From the NCBI RefSeq assembly GCF_008806385.1, contig NZ_VZZK01000014.1, positions 62,001 through 126,000 of the forward strand: DNA of 64,000 nucleotides, written 5' to 3'. Of this stretch, positions 50,675-60,485 are shown piece by piece. The notes beneath the pieces were generated by a model, which was given only the letters and a program-made list of their open reading frames with translations, had not been told where the DNA came from and searched no databases. How positions within the stretch are numbered: the first letter of the stretch is position 1; each line of letters opens with the position of its first letter. The DNA comes from Methylobacterium soli. Lineage in GTDB: Bacteria; Pseudomonadota; Alphaproteobacteria; Rhizobiales; Beijerinckiaceae. Position numbers and translations under genes: made by a program.

Positions 50675-52900
50675 ATGCTGGTCTCAACCGTGAATCGGGA
50701 ACTGGACCCGGCGACCACCTCCAGTCGAGCCGAGCCGCATCGGAGCTCAGGCCTTCGACGTCGCCTGGATCGGCTGGCGCAGCGCGGGTTCTCGACGCAG
50801 GTCTACCTCGTCGCCCTCGTGGTGGCGCTGATCGGTCCCGGATTGCTGTTCACGGCAATCCTGCTGATGCGCTACGCCGCCGCGGAGCGCGCGCGCTTCG
50901 AGCAGGATGCCCGCGAGAACGTGCGCGGGATTGCCCTCTCGATCGACCGCGATACCGCGGGTCTCGTCTCCGTGCTGCAAACGCTCGCGACCTCTCCGCG
51001 GCTGAAGGAGGGCGAGTTCGATGCGTTCGACGCCCAGGCACGGCTCGTTCGCGACGCGATCGATCTCGATATCACCCTGCGCCGACCCGATGGGCAGCAG
51101 GTCGTGAACACCGGTGTCAAGCATGGGGCACCGCTCCCGGTCTCCACGCTTCCGTTCGATCGCGAGATCGCCGCCGGCACCCAGCGCGCCATGGTCTCGG
51201 GTCTGATCGCGGGCTCGACTCCGGAGCAGGCCACCTACGCGGTCGCCGTGCCGGTTCAGGTCGAGGGCGAAGTCACTTATATCCTCAGTTTCAACGCCCC
51301 GGTCAGCCGCCTCCAATCGATCCTGGCACGCGAGGTCGTCGAAGGCTGGACCACCGGCATCTCCGACCGCGACGGGACGGTTCTCGGGCGCCTGCCGGAT
51401 CCAGCCTCCGTCGTCGGACGTCCGCGCCTCGTCACGCTTCGGCAGAACCAGACCGACACGCCGGGGGTGTGGGAGGGGAAGGACCGCCTCCACCGCCCCG
51501 TCATCGTCGTCGAGGCGCGCTCTCGCCTGACCGGGTGGACAGTGGGAGCGAGCATCCCTCAAACCCTCGTCGATGCACGTCTGCGCCGCTGGATCTGGGC
51601 CTTCGGCGGATTCGGCCTCCTCGTCCTGGCGACCTCCTCCGCACTCGCGGTCAATCTCTGGGCGCGCGTGTCCCGTCCCCTGCGCCAACTCGCAGCCTCC
51701 GGCCCGGCTCTGGCGCGGGGCGAAGCGATCCCGCGCATCACCTCGCCCGTGCACGAGATCCGACGCCTCGCCGACGTCCTCGCCGACGCATCCCTGCGCC
51801 TGCGCACGCGCGAGGAGGAACGCGATCGCGCCCTCGCCGAAACGCGCCACGGCCTCTCGGCTCTCCGGGAAAGCGAGGCTCGCTTCCGCCACATGGCCGA
51901 TTCGGCCCCTGCACTGATCTGGATGACGGACGAGACGGCGAGCGTGAGCTTCGCCAACATGCATTTCGAGCACATGTTCGAGATGCCGGCTGCCGAACTC
52001 GCGAACGAGGGATGGCGCCGCATCATCTATCCCCCGGATCTCGACAGTTTCTCGACGGCCTTCAACGAGGCCTTCGCGGCGCGCGCGCCATTTCGCACCG
52101 AAGTTCGCGTGCTGGATTGCGAGGGCGCCGTGCGGTGGCTTCGCTGCGAGGGCGTACCGCGCCTGAACGATGCCGGGACCTTCCTGGGCTATACCGGCTG
52201 CAACGTCGACATCACGGATGCCAAGCAGGCCGAGGAGCACCTCATCCTGTTGATTCACGAGTTGAATCACCGGGTGAAGAACACGCTCGCGACCGTGCAA
52301 TCGATCGCGGGCCAGTCCCTGCGCAGGCTCGAAGGCGAGGATGCCAGCGCGGCGCGGGCGGCGTTCGAGGCGCGTCTCCTGGCACTCGCGCGGGTGCACG
52401 ACGTGTTGACCCGCGAGAGTTGGGAGGGCGCGGAACTCGGAACCGTGGTGGCCGACGCGATCCGTCCCCTCGATTCCGCCGAGGGACAGCGCTCGCGCTT
52501 CACGGTGGCCGGACCAGCCCTGCGCCTGCCGCCGCGGCTGGCTCTGTCCATCGCGATGGCATTGCACGAACTCGGGACGAATGCGGTGAAGTACGGTTCG
52601 CTCTCGCAGGAAGGCGGGACGGTCAACATCACCTGGTCCGTCCAGCGGGAGAAGGAAATCCGCCTGTTCCTGCGCTGGACCGAGACCGGTGGCCCTCCGG
52701 TGACCCCGCCGACCCGAACTGGCTTCGGTTCCCGGCTCATCGAGCGCAGCCTTGCCCGCGAGCTCGCCGGCGAAGTCCATCTGCTCTTCGCGCCGACGGG
52801 CGTGGTTTGCACCATCGAGGCGCCCGTGCCCCCGCCCGGGCTCCTTGAGCGGCACAGCAACGGCACCACCCCACGCCAACCGGCAGCACTGCCCGGCTAG
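50675..52900 (+). CDS. Membrane-bound HWE/HisKA_2 histidine kinase with cache and PAS domains
   Basis: The product has 741 aa. One hydrophobic span lies near residues 43-66 (VYLVALVVALIGPGLLFTAI) and another near 308-326. Between them is a periplasmic cache-like sensor. A HAMP-like linker follows, then PAS at about residues 405-520. The phosphoacceptor is in IHELNHRVKNTLATVQS near residue 530, with N-box HELGTNAVKYG and GFGSRLIERSL. It probably senses a small molecule outside the cell and feeds the stress-response phosphorelay. No cognate regulator is adjacent. Confidence 0.9.
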   Translation: MLVSTVNRELDPATTSSRAEPHRSSGLRRRLDRLAQRGFSTQVYLVALVVALIGPGLLFTAILLMRYAAAERARFEQDARENVRGIALSIDRDTAGLVSVLQTLATSPRLKEGEFDAFDAQARLVRDAIDLDITLRRPDGQQVVNTGVKHGAPLPVSTLPFDREIAAGTQRAMVSGLIAGSTPEQATYAVAVPVQVEGEVTYILSFNAPVSRLQSILAREVVEGWTTGISDRDGTVLGRLPDPASVVGRPRLVTLRQNQTDTPGVWEGKDRLHRPVIVVEARSRLTGWTVGASIPQTLVDARLRRWIWAFGGFGLLVLATSSALAVNLWARVSRPLRQLAASGPALARGEAIPRITSPVHEIRRLADVLADASLRLRTREEERDRALAETRHGLSALRESEARFRHMADSAPALIWMTDETASVSFANMHFEHMFEMPAAELANEGWRRIIYPPDLDSFSTAFNEAFAARAPFRTEVRVLDCEGAVRWLRCEGVPRLNDAGTFLGYTGCNVDITDAKQAEEHLILLIHELNHRVKNTLATVQSIAGQSLRRLEGEDASAARAAFEARLLALARVHDVLTRESWEGAELGTVVADAIRPLDSAEGQRSRFTVAGPALRLPPRLALSIAMALHELGTNAVKYGSLSQEGGTVNITWSVQREKEIRLFLRWTETGGPPVTPPTRTGFGSRLIERSLARELAGEVHLLFAPTGVVCTIEAPVPPPGLLERHSNGTTPRQPAALPG

Positions 52901-52916
52901 GACGGTAGCATCGTGA

Positions 52917-53906
52917 TCAGGACTGGCGTCGCGACGGCGTGAGGCGCAGGCCCGGGGCCGGTCGTTCGAGCAGCACCTCGCGACGGAAGCGCACCAGCCG
53001 CGCCGGACGTCCCGTGGTACCGCTGGTGACCCAATCCGTCTCCTCGACCAAGCCTTGCTGGGCAACGAGACGCCGAAAATTCTGCTTATGCAGCTCCGAC
53101 CCGGCCAGAGCCTCGACCGTGCGCTGCAACTGGAAAAGCGTGAAGGTCGGCGGCATCAGCTCGAAGACGACAGGACGATACTTGATCTTCCCGCGCAGGC
53201 GACCGATTGCGGTCGCAAGAACGCGCCGGTGATCGAAGGCCATCGGTATGCCGGTGGGGTCGCCGGGCATCGCGGCTCCGGCGTTCCCCTTGGCTTCCGG
53301 AATCAGCCCGGCCTCGAACAGCAATTCGTAGCGCTCAAGCACCCGCTCCTCGTTCCAGGCGCCGCCGCCGAGCCCGAAAGTCAGACCGAGCCGGTCCGCC
53401 CGTAGGCGGCGGAGCTTGGCATCGGTCGGCGCGGCGGCCCAGGCGAGGAGCTTGGGTTCGATTGCGTCGAGGGCGGCCGGGCGCCCCTGGCGAAAATCCT
53501 CATAGGGCAGGTACTGGTACCAGTTCTGCCAGGCGGCCTCGGAAAGGCCCCCTGTGCGCGCCTCACGCGCCAGCGCCAGATAGGCCACCGAGAGGGAATG
53601 CAGACCCTGTGCAATGCCTTCGCGATCGCGGTCACCGAAGGTGTAGAGTTGCTCCACATAGCCGAGGCGCTGATCGGTCTGCCGCTCGACCCACGCCCGC
53701 AGACCGCGCTCCAGGGTCGTATGCTCCGGCACGAGCGGGCCTGCCGGGAGTCCATCCTGCCGCCCGGCGGCCTGCCCCGGCACCCGGACGGTGAGCGCTC
53801 TCGGTTCACCGTCGGTCGCCGCGACGATGACGGCGACGAGGCCGACGGCGGAGGGATTCAAGACCGTCCGGCCGGCTCCGGTGGGACGCGCTTCCGCCTC
53901 GGTCAT
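52917..53906 (-). CDS. Nudix-like NAD biosynthesis regulator (NadQ-type)
   Basis: The product has 329 aa from the ATG at 53906 (GGGGAGG upstream). Its N-terminal part (LVAVIVAATDGEPRALTVRV and PLVPEHTTLERGLRAWVERQ) is Nudix-like without a full Nudix box, and the C-terminus (LQRTVEALAGSELHKQNFRR) is a winged-helix-like region. This layout fits the COG4111/NadQ group proposed to repress NAD synthesis in alphaproteobacteria. The paired palindromes before nadA are candidate targets, 12 kb away. Family assignment is from memory of the pattern, so it is moderate. Confidence 0.6.
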   Translation of the reverse strand: MTEAEARPTGAGRTVLNPSAVGLVAVIVAATDGEPRALTVRVPGQAAGRQDGLPAGPLVPEHTTLERGLRAWVERQTDQRLGYVEQLYTFGDRDREGIAQGLHSLSVAYLALAREARTGGLSEAAWQNWYQYLPYEDFRQGRPAALDAIEPKLLAWAAAPTDAKLRRLRADRLGLTFGLGGGAWNEERVLERYELLFEAGLIPEAKGNAGAAMPGDPTGIPMAFDHRRVLATAIGRLRGKIKYRPVVFELMPPTFTLFQLQRTVEALAGSELHKQNFRRLVAQQGLVEETDWVTSGTTGRPARLVRFRREVLLERPAPGLRLTPSRRQS

Positions 53907-54302
53907 CTGCGCAGGATACCTCCCCTGACCGCTCAGGCTCCACCGAAACGCTGAGCCTTCCCGAAGAACCACATAGGCTACGGGACCTCATTTGCTTTAG
54001 CCGCAGATTGGACCTCGCCGTCAACGCAGACACGTCATCCGGGCGGGGATGATCGCCCCTCGGAACACAGGGTGTTCAGCGACCGTGTGCGGACCATCGA
54101 GCGCGGGCATGTACGGCGGAGTGGGCGAAGGCTTCCGGGCGCCCATGAGCCGCAGGATCGACGGTCTCTGCCGGTGCCCGCAGCGCGGCCCTTGCCAGGG
54201 ATGGGCATCGGCGCCAAACCCACGCGGAGAGGCGGCCGAGCGTGCCGCGCCGAGAGATCTCGCAATGCGCGCAAATCAGACACGTTCCACGGGAGGTTCT
54301 CG
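53907..54302. other. Intergenic region between divergent nadQ-like and thiE genes
   Basis: Almost 400 bases without a supported gene. I looked for a TPP riboswitch (CUGAGA and ACCUGAUCUGG words) and saw none. The promoters of both genes should lie here. Confidence 0.4.
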
Positions 54303-55013
54303 GTGAGCGGCGATCTCGTATCCCCTGCGGAACTGGGCCGCTCAGTCGATCTGCGGCTCTACGGAATCCTGGATGTCGGGGTCTGCGGATGCGACGGCCG
54401 CCGACTGGCCGCGATGGCTGCCGAAGCCGTGGCAGGCGGCTGCACGCTCCTCCAGTATCGCGAGAAGACCATCGACGATGCGCGCGCAGCCCTGGCGCGC
54501 ATCCGGGCGATCCATGCCGCGGTCGCCGGGCGTGTTCCGCTTCTGGTGAATGATCGCGTCGACTTGGCGCTCGCCGCCGGCGCTGAGGGCGTGCACCTTG
54601 GTCAATCGGACCTTCACCCGACCGACGCGCGCCACCTTCTCGGTCGAGAGGCCATCGTCGGGCTCACGCTGAAGACCGGAACCCATGCGGACGAGCTGTA
54701 CCGGCTGCCGGTCGATTATGCCTGTATCGGGGGTGTGTTCGCGACCAAGAGCAAGGACAACCCGGATCCCCCCGTTGGTCTGGATGGCTTCACCCGGATC
54801 GCCTTCCGGGCCCGCCTTGCCCGTGGGGGAAGCCTGCCGATCGGAGCGATCGCGGGAATCGATTCGAGCAATGCCGCCTCGGTGATCGCGGCCGGCGCGG
54901 ACGGTATTGCGGTCATCTCGGCCCTGTTCGGTGCCGAAGCCGTCGAAGGGCGCGCGCGCGACCTGCGCGACCGGGTCGATACCGGCCTGCGCAGCCGGGG
55001 AGCCACCGCATGA
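54303..55013 (+). CDS. thiE: Thiamine-phosphate synthase
   Basis: The product has 236 aa. The GTG at 54303 has GGGAGG seven bases upstream. [44 protein letters not shown] and [13 protein letters not shown] are the conserved TIM-barrel segments that bind HMP-PP and thiazole phosphate; IGAIAGI and [12 protein letters not shown] close the site. It joins the two thiamine precursors. The stop overlaps thiD by four bases. Confidence 0.9.
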   Translation: MSGDLVSPAELGRSVDLRLYGILDVGVCGCDGRRLAAMAAEAVAGGCTLLQYREKTIDDARAALARIRAIHAAVAGRVPLLVNDRVDLALAAGAEGVHLGQSDLHPTDARHLLGREAIVGLTLKTGTHADELYRLPVDYACIGGVFATKSKDNPDPPVGLDGFTRIAFRARLARGGSLPIGAIAGIDSSNAASVIAAGADGIAVISALFGAEAVEGRARDLRDRVDTGLRSRGATA

Positions 55014-55819
55014 GAACGCCGATCGCCGTGACGATCGCGGGCTCCGATTCCGGTGGCGGGGCCGGAATCCAGGCCGATCTGAAGACCTTTTCGGCACTCG
55101 GTGTCTACGGAGCCAGCGTGGTGACCGCTCTGACCGCTCAGAACACGGTCGGCGTGCAGGGCATCCACGACGTTCCACCCGCCTTCGTCGGAGCGCAGAT
55201 CGAGAGCGTGTTCTCCGATCTCGCGGTCACCGCAGTGAAGATCGGTATGCTGTCGCAGGCCGCCGTCATTGCGACTGTGGCGACCGGCCTTGCCCAACAT
55301 GCCGCCGGTATCCCGATCATACTCGACCCTGTCATGATCGCCACGAGCGGCGATCGGCTCATCTCGGACGAAGCCATCGACGTCCTGCGCCGCGCGTTGA
55401 TGCCCCTGGCCGACCTGATCACGCCAAATCTGCCGGAAGCCGCGACCCTCGTGGGAGAGCCCGTCGCGACGGACGAGGCCACCATCCTAGCGCAAGGGCG
55501 CCGCTTGGTCGCCCTCGGTGCCAAGTCTGTCCTGATCAAAGGGGGCCATGGCGATGGACACGAGAGCGTCGACCATCTGATTTTAGGTGATGGACGCTCG
55601 TACCGCTTCCCATCGCGGCGCATCACCACCCGAAATACCCATGGCACCGGCTGCACCTTGTCCTCAGCGGTGGCCGCGGGCCTCGCCTGTGGCCTTTCGC
55701 TTGGCGAGGCCGTCGATCGCGCGAAGGCCTATGTCATCGCGGCCATCGCGGCAGCGGACACGCTTCAGGTAGGTCGAGGGCACGGCCCGGTGCATCATTT
55801 CCACGCCGTCTGGCCGTGA
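55010..55819 (+). CDS. thiD: Hydroxymethylpyrimidine/phosphomethylpyrimidine kinase
   Basis: The product has 269 aa. [20 protein letters not shown] is the family signature at the N-terminus, [13 protein letters not shown] and [15 protein letters not shown] follow, and [20 protein letters not shown] is the phosphate/ATP-binding GTGC loop. It makes HMP-PP for ThiE, so the two-gene overlap unites consecutive steps. Confidence 0.95.
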   Translation: MRTPIAVTIAGSDSGGGAGIQADLKTFSALGVYGASVVTALTAQNTVGVQGIHDVPPAFVGAQIESVFSDLAVTAVKIGMLSQAAVIATVATGLAQHAAGIPIILDPVMIATSGDRLISDEAIDVLRRALMPLADLITPNLPEAATLVGEPVATDEATILAQGRRLVALGAKSVLIKGGHGDGHESVDHLILGDGRSYRFPSRRITTRNTHGTGCTLSSAVAAGLACGLSLGEAVDRAKAYVIAAIAAADTLQVGRGHGPVHHFHAVWP

Positions 55820-55920
55820 CGATCCGGGCATTCGGTTTACGCCGAAGCGCTGCGAACAACGCACTCCGTGCGCCCTCCGCCGTCTTGCATCCGTTGCCCG
55901 ATTGCGTTTGAAGTAGCGTA

Positions 55921-55945
55921 CGATCGTTCGGATAATGGAACGATG
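55921..55945. promoter_or_regulatory. Inverted repeat before XRE-cupin gene, candidate autoregulatory operator
   Basis: ATCGTTC (55923-55929) and GAACGAT (55938-55944) flank a GATAATG that resembles a -10 element, 18 bases before the start codon. Confidence 0.45.
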
Positions 55946-55962
55946 CATCAGGCGATGAGGCA

Positions 55963-56592
55963 ATGCAGGATCAGGCGGAACGGGTCGAGCGCGGTCGGAC
56001 TCGTGATCTGTTGACGGGTGCGCAGGTCCTGTCGGGACAGCTCGGCAAGACCATCCAGCGCCTGCGGAAGGCCTACAATCTCTCCCTCTCGGAACTCGCC
56101 GAGCAATCGGGCGTGGCCAAGTCGATCATCAGTCAGATCGAACGCAACGAGACGAATCCGACCCTGGCAACGATCTGGCGGTTGAGCCAAGCCCTCGACG
56201 TCTCGATCGAGCGCGTTCTCGCCACGGGTGACGAGGAGCCCTTCATCGAGAAATCCTCGCGCGCCGACACACCGATCCTGGTCTCCGAGGACGGCAAGGT
56301 TCGGCTCGCGATCATCGGCTGGATCAAGACCGTCGAGTGGCTGCAATGGTATGAGGTGTCCGCCGATCCCGGCGGGGTTCTCGATTCCGATCCCCATCAG
56401 CGCGGCTCGGTCGAATCCCTGTCGGTCAGCGAAGGCATCTTCGAGGTCGATGTTGCGGGCGTCGTGCAGCGGGCGCGCGCCGGGGAAACCCTGCGCTACC
56501 GCTGCGACCGTCCGCATAATGTGCGCTGTGTCAGTGAAGGTCCCGCCCGGGCGATCATGGTCGTGATCATGAAGGCGGCCGTGATGGAATAG
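55963..56592 (+). CDS. XRE-family regulator with cupin domain
   Basis: The product has 209 aa. The N-terminal HTH is TIQRLRKAYNLSLSELAEQS then GVAKSIISQIERNETNPTLA. The C-terminal cupin (residues about 120-205) includes HQRGSVESLSVSEGIFEVDV and GETLRYRCDRPHNVR. Such regulators control transport or catabolic genes and bind small ligands in the cupin. An inverted repeat overlaps its promoter, suggesting autoregulation. It is convergent with the Mla-type lipid transport cluster. Confidence 0.9.
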   Translation: MQDQAERVERGRTRDLLTGAQVLSGQLGKTIQRLRKAYNLSLSELAEQSGVAKSIISQIERNETNPTLATIWRLSQALDVSIERVLATGDEEPFIEKSSRADTPILVSEDGKVRLAIIGWIKTVEWLQWYEVSADPGGVLDSDPHQRGSVESLSVSEGIFEVDVAGVVQRARAGETLRYRCDRPHNVRCVSEGPARAIMVVIMKAAVME

Positions 56593-56597
56593 GGGCC

Positions 56598-57185
56598 TCA
56601 GCGCCCCGAATTTGCCCAGCGCACCACCTCGGCGAGGACCTGCGCCAGGGCCGCATCCAGACTCGCGGCGGCATTGGACGCATTGATTTTCTGAACCGGC
56701 ACGCGGGCCTGGAACACGCGCGCCGCGACGACCCGACCGGTGCCTTCGGCAATCAGCTTGGCCGAGAGGTCGACGACGGCCTCGCCCGAGCCCGCCGCGA
56801 TATCGAAAGCCCGGATCTCACTGATCAGCTGATAATCCGAAACGATCTTGTCGCCAGGGCGGCTGACGGACCGGAGACGGCCCGCATTTTCGAGGCTCTG
56901 GATGATCCGGGTCTGGATAAGGCGGGGAAGACGATCAGCCCATTGTCCGCCACCGAGGAAGGAGAGGCCGCCGCCCGGCTCGCGCACGATGATGCGATCG
57001 GCCTCGAGCGGCTGGATCCCCACCGGTTCCGCCACCACGATCGAGCGTGCCGCCGCCACCGGTCGGCCGGATGCCGGGAGAGCTGCGAGGTCAAAGGTGA
57101 GCGGCGCGCTGCCACCACCGCAGCCGCCCAAAGCGGTCGCGAGAAGGAGGGCGGCGAGCGCCGAAGCAGGCAGGCGAGATGACAT
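56598..57185 (-). CDS. ABC-type transport auxiliary lipoprotein (PqiC-like)
   Basis: The product has 195 aa from the ATG at 57185. The lipoprotein signal ends LATALGGC. PVAAARSIVVAEPVGIQPLE and DRIIVREPGGGLSFLGGGQW then ADRLPRLIQTRIIQSLENAG match the DUF330/PqiC fold. It is the last gene of the MlaE-F-D set and would be anchored in the outer membrane facing the periplasm. Confidence 0.85.
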   Translation of the reverse strand: MSSRLPASALAALLLATALGGCGGGSAPLTFDLAALPASGRPVAAARSIVVAEPVGIQPLEADRIIVREPGGGLSFLGGGQWADRLPRLIQTRIIQSLENAGRLRSVSRPGDKIVSDYQLISEIRAFDIAAGSGEAVVDLSAKLIAEGTGRVVAARVFQARVPVQKINASNAAASLDAALAQVLAEVVRWANSGR

Positions 57186-57295
57186 AAGGGGAACCTGATC
57201 GTCTCCAGCCGCATAAGCGGACGGCGACACGGAAACTACGGCAAAGCTGGAAAGGTGCCGTGCGCACGAACACACCCGCAGGGCGCATTCACCGA

Positions 57296-58378
57296 TCAGC
57301 GCCCACCGTTGTATTCCGGCAACGACGGCTTGCCCCCGAAAATCACTTGCGACGGATCCCGCTCAAGGCTCTTAACGGTGCGGTTGAGCGTGTTGAGCGT
57401 CCGCTGGCCATCCGTGGACAGCGCCTCGACCTCGCGGCGACCCGTGCCACTGAGGCGATTGAAGCTCGTGGCGATGTTGGCCGTGCGCTTATCGAGGTTC
57501 TCCGACAAGGTCCGGAAGGCCTTGCCGGCATCGCGCACGGATATGGCCGCATCACGCACTTCCGCGAAGGTGCTGGATCCGGCTTGGCCGGAAGCGGAGC
57601 CGAGGAAACCTTCCGCTCCCTTCAGGACATTGTCGATGCGGTCCGCCGAGGCATTCAGCTTCGCCGCGAGGGTCCGCGCATCGTGAAGGCCGGCCTCGAT
57701 ATCGGGACTCGAGGCGGATAGGGCTGCGGAGAAGCGGTCAGCGTTGTCGACCACCCGGTTCAGCTTCTGTCCATCGATCGCCTGAACGAGAGAGCTCACA
57801 GCCGGCCCGGCATCCGCAAGCGTCTTCGAGAAGGATTCGACGTTCGCCAGGGTCCGGTTGATTGCCCCCTCATTGCCGGCGACGACCTTGTCGAGGCGTT
57901 GCAGGACGTCGTCGGCCCGCTGCGCGATCTGTTTGGCGGCAGCCAGCATGTCTTGGATATCGGAGGAATCCGCGAAGATTGTCGGCATCTGATCGCCGGA
58001 ACTCGGCGCCAGAGGCGGCGCATCGGCATTGCCGCCGCTGAGCGCGATGACGGAAACGCCGGTGAGCAGGGCCGAATCGAGACGAGCGCGGGTATCGGCC
58101 CGCAGCGGCGTCGAAGGCGCAACGTTCACGACCGCGATCACGCGGCGCGGATCCTGCGGAAGCAGACGCACATCGGACACCTCACCGACCTTGATGCCGT
58201 TGAAGGTCACGCTCGAGCCCTTGGCTAGGCCGCCGACGCTCCCGGAAAAGACGATGCGCACGGCCTGCGAGACCTGACGGGAGGATCCGCCCTGCAGCCA
58301 GAACACGAAGACGAAGCTGGCAACGATCACGGCCAGCGTGAAGGCGCCGATCAGCGCATAATTCGCACGCGTTTCCAT
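57296..58378 (-). CDS. MlaD-like MCE domain protein
   Basis: The product has 360 aa. A single N-terminal transmembrane span (YALIGAFTLAVIVASFVFVF) is followed by the MCE domain (RIVFSGSVGGLAKGSSVTFN then GIKVGEVSDVRL) and a long coiled-coil region to residue about 320. MCE proteins form hexameric rings that carry lipids. It is the substrate-binding subunit of the Mla-type transporter with the neighbouring ATPase and permease. Confidence 0.9.
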   Translation of the reverse strand: METRANYALIGAFTLAVIVASFVFVFWLQGGSSRQVSQAVRIVFSGSVGGLAKGSSVTFNGIKVGEVSDVRLLPQDPRRVIAVVNVAPSTPLRADTRARLDSALLTGVSVIALSGGNADAPPLAPSSGDQMPTIFADSSDIQDMLAAAKQIAQRADDVLQRLDKVVAGNEGAINRTLANVESFSKTLADAGPAVSSLVQAIDGQKLNRVVDNADRFSAALSASSPDIEAGLHDARTLAAKLNASADRIDNVLKGAEGFLGSASGQAGSSTFAEVRDAAISVRDAGKAFRTLSENLDKRTANIATSFNRLSGTGRREVEALSTDGQRTLNTLNRTVKSLERDPSQVIFGGKPSLPEYNGGR

Positions 58379-58473
58379 CAGATCATCGCTGTCCCGAATC
58401 GGCCGAAGCGAGGCGGTGCGTCAGCGCACGAAGAGGCACATCATCGCCCGTCTTTCGCCTGACGGTCATGTGC

Positions 58474-59286
58474 TCATGCGTGGGCATGGCGAGGCCCCGC
58501 ATTGACCGCGCGGCCGCGCTTGCCATGGAAATAGGAGCGGACCCACGGATGCGTCGAGGCCAACATGGTCTCGATCGGACCCTCGGCGATGATTTGGCCA
58601 TCCCCGAGCGCCGCGATGCGGTCGCAGGCGGTGTAGAGGCTATCGAGGTCGTGCGTGACCATGAAAACGGTCAGCCCGAGTGTTTGCTTGAGCGTCGAGA
58701 CCAGCTCGTCGAACTCACCGGCACCGATCGGATCGAGTCCCGAAGTCGGCTCGTCGAGGAACAGGATCTCCGGATCGAGCGCCAGTGAGCGCGCGAGCGC
58801 CGCGCGCTTGATCATGCCGCCCGAGAGCTCGGACGGCAGCTTGTCGGCGGCGTCCGGCTTCAACCCCACCATCTCGATCTTGAGGCGCGCGAACTCGTCG
58901 AGCAGGCGCTCGGACAAGTTCAGGTGCTCGCGCATGGGCATCTGAATGTTCTGCTTCACGGTCAGTGCGGAGAACAGGGCGCCTTGCTGAAACAGCACGC
59001 CCCACCGCTGTTCGATCTGACGACGGCGAGCGAGGCTGAGGCTGTCCACGTCCTCGCCGAACACCGTGATCGTGCCCGAGCGCTTCGGAACGAGCCCCAG
59101 GATCGTGCGGGTCAGCACCGATTTGCCCTGACCGGAGGGGCCGACGAAACCGAGGATCTCACCGCGGCGGATATCGAGGTTCAGTCCCTTCAGCACCGTT
59201 CGGTCGCGAAAACCCACGACGAGATCGCGAACGCGGATGATCGCGTCGCCGCGTTGGCCGTCCAAGCGGGGTGCGGGGTCTGACAC
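58474..59286 (-). CDS. MlaF-like ABC transporter ATPase
   Basis: The product has 270 aa. Walker A is GPSGQGKS near residue 51, the signature LSGGM near residue 152, and Walker B is LFLDEPTSGLDP near residue 174. The switch His is in VTHDLDSLYT. It powers lipid transport with the permease just upstream. Confidence 0.93.
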   Translation of the reverse strand: MSDPAPRLDGQRGDAIIRVRDLVVGFRDRTVLKGLNLDIRRGEILGFVGPSGQGKSVLTRTILGLVPKRSGTITVFGEDVDSLSLARRRQIEQRWGVLFQQGALFSALTVKQNIQMPMREHLNLSERLLDEFARLKIEMVGLKPDAADKLPSELSGGMIKRAALARSLALDPEILFLDEPTSGLDPIGAGEFDELVSTLKQTLGLTVFMVTHDLDSLYTACDRIAALGDGQIIAEGPIETMLASTHPWVRSYFHGKRGRAVNAGPRHAHA

Positions 59287-59291
59287 GTGGT

Positions 59292-60440
59292 TTAAAAATC
59301 GATGGCTGCGAAGAACACTGCGAAGAGTCCATCAAGCACGATGACCATGAAGATAGACTTGACGACTGAGGCGGTGACGTGGCGCCCCAGCGATTCTGCC
59401 GACCCCTCCACTTCGAATCCCTCGATCGTCGCGATGATACCGATGATCAGCGCCATGAAGGGCGCCTTGATCAGTCCCACGGCGACGTGGTGCAGCGAGA
59501 TCGCGGCCTGAAGACGCGACAGGAAGCCCTCGATCGTCATGCCTCCATAGAGCATCGCCGTGAGGCCGCCGCCGGCCAGCGCCGCGAGCGACGCGATGAA
59601 GGCAAGGATCGGCAGCCCGATGACGAGGGCGAGAATGCGGGGAACGATCAGGATCTCGATCGGATCGAGCCCCATGACCCGCAGCGCATCGACCTCCTCG
59701 CGCATGCGCATCGACCCGATCTCCGCTGTGAAGGCGGAGCCCGAGCGGCCGGCAACCATGATCGAGGTCAGGAGCACGCCGAGCTCGCGCAGGATCAGAA
59801 GTCCGATCAAGTTGACCACGAAGGTCTGAGCCCCGAACCGCTGAAGCTGGAAAATGCCCTGCTGAGCCACGATCCCGCCCACCAGGAACGAGATCAGGAC
59901 GATGATCGGCACGCCGCGCAGAGCGACCTGCTCGATCTGGTTCACCAGCGCCGTGCCCCGGAACGTGCTCGGCCGTCCGGCGACGCGGATGCAAGCCGCG
60001 ACGACCTCACCGAAGAAGGCAAGGCCGGTGACGAAATCCGTCTTGCCGCCGACGACGCGTCGGCCCAGATCCTCCAGAAGACCGAAAACGCGCCCACGCC
60101 GTCGCACCGGCGGCGTCTCAGGATTCTTGAGCGCCACCTCCCCGAGCAGGATCCTGTGCTCCGGCGCCGCGCCCGCATAAGCCAGGCGCCCGCCACCTGC
60201 CTCGATCTCGGCTCGCGTCCGCTCGAGAACCCAGGCGCCCAGCGTGTCGAGGCGAAGCACGCGGGTCAGGTCGATCAGCACCGGGTGCGTGCGGGCATGG
60301 TCCGTGATCCGTGCAGCCGCGACCTCAACGGCCGCCGCCTGATCGGCGGTCCAGCGCCCGCCGAGCGCGATCCGGCCGCTGCCATCGTCGATGGCAACGG
60401 ATGCGGACTCCGTCGGCAACGTGACGTCCTCGGTCCGCAC
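59292..60440 (-). CDS. MlaE-like permease with N-terminal STAS-like domain
   Basis: The product has 382 aa from a GTG at 60440, preceded by AGGAGG. Residues about 15-115 resemble a STAS domain (TADQAAAVEVAAARITDHAR). Residues 130-382 are the MlaE permease: GVPIIVLISFLVGGIVAQQG, ELGVLLTSIMVAGRSGSAFT and EIGSMRMREEVDALRVMGLD are hallmarks. Six spans are expected. The STAS fusion occurs in several Mla-type permeases. The stop is six bases from the ATPase start. Confidence 0.92.
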   Translation of the reverse strand: MRTEDVTLPTESASVAIDDGSGRIALGGRWTADQAAAVEVAAARITDHARTHPVLIDLTRVLRLDTLGAWVLERTRAEIEAGGGRLAYAGAAPEHRILLGEVALKNPETPPVRRRGRVFGLLEDLGRRVVGGKTDFVTGLAFFGEVVAACIRVAGRPSTFRGTALVNQIEQVALRGVPIIVLISFLVGGIVAQQGIFQLQRFGAQTFVVNLIGLLILRELGVLLTSIMVAGRSGSAFTAEIGSMRMREEVDALRVMGLDPIEILIVPRILALVIGLPILAFIASLAALAGGGLTAMLYGGMTIEGFLSRLQAAISLHHVAVGLIKAPFMALIIGIIATIEGFEVEGSAESLGRHVTASVVKSIFMVIVLDGLFAVFFAAIDF

Positions 60441-60485
60441 CAACCGCGCCTCCTGTTCACAGCCGATATGGTTTGAGCAAGGTTA

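Noticed and set aside
50747..53065. 772-aa minus-strand ORF opposite the membrane kinase
   Set aside because: Low-complexity shadow; the plus-strand kinase is unambiguous.
54072..54302. TPP riboswitch upstream of thiE
   Set aside because: The conserved CUGAGA and ACCUGAUCUGG elements are not seen on either strand.
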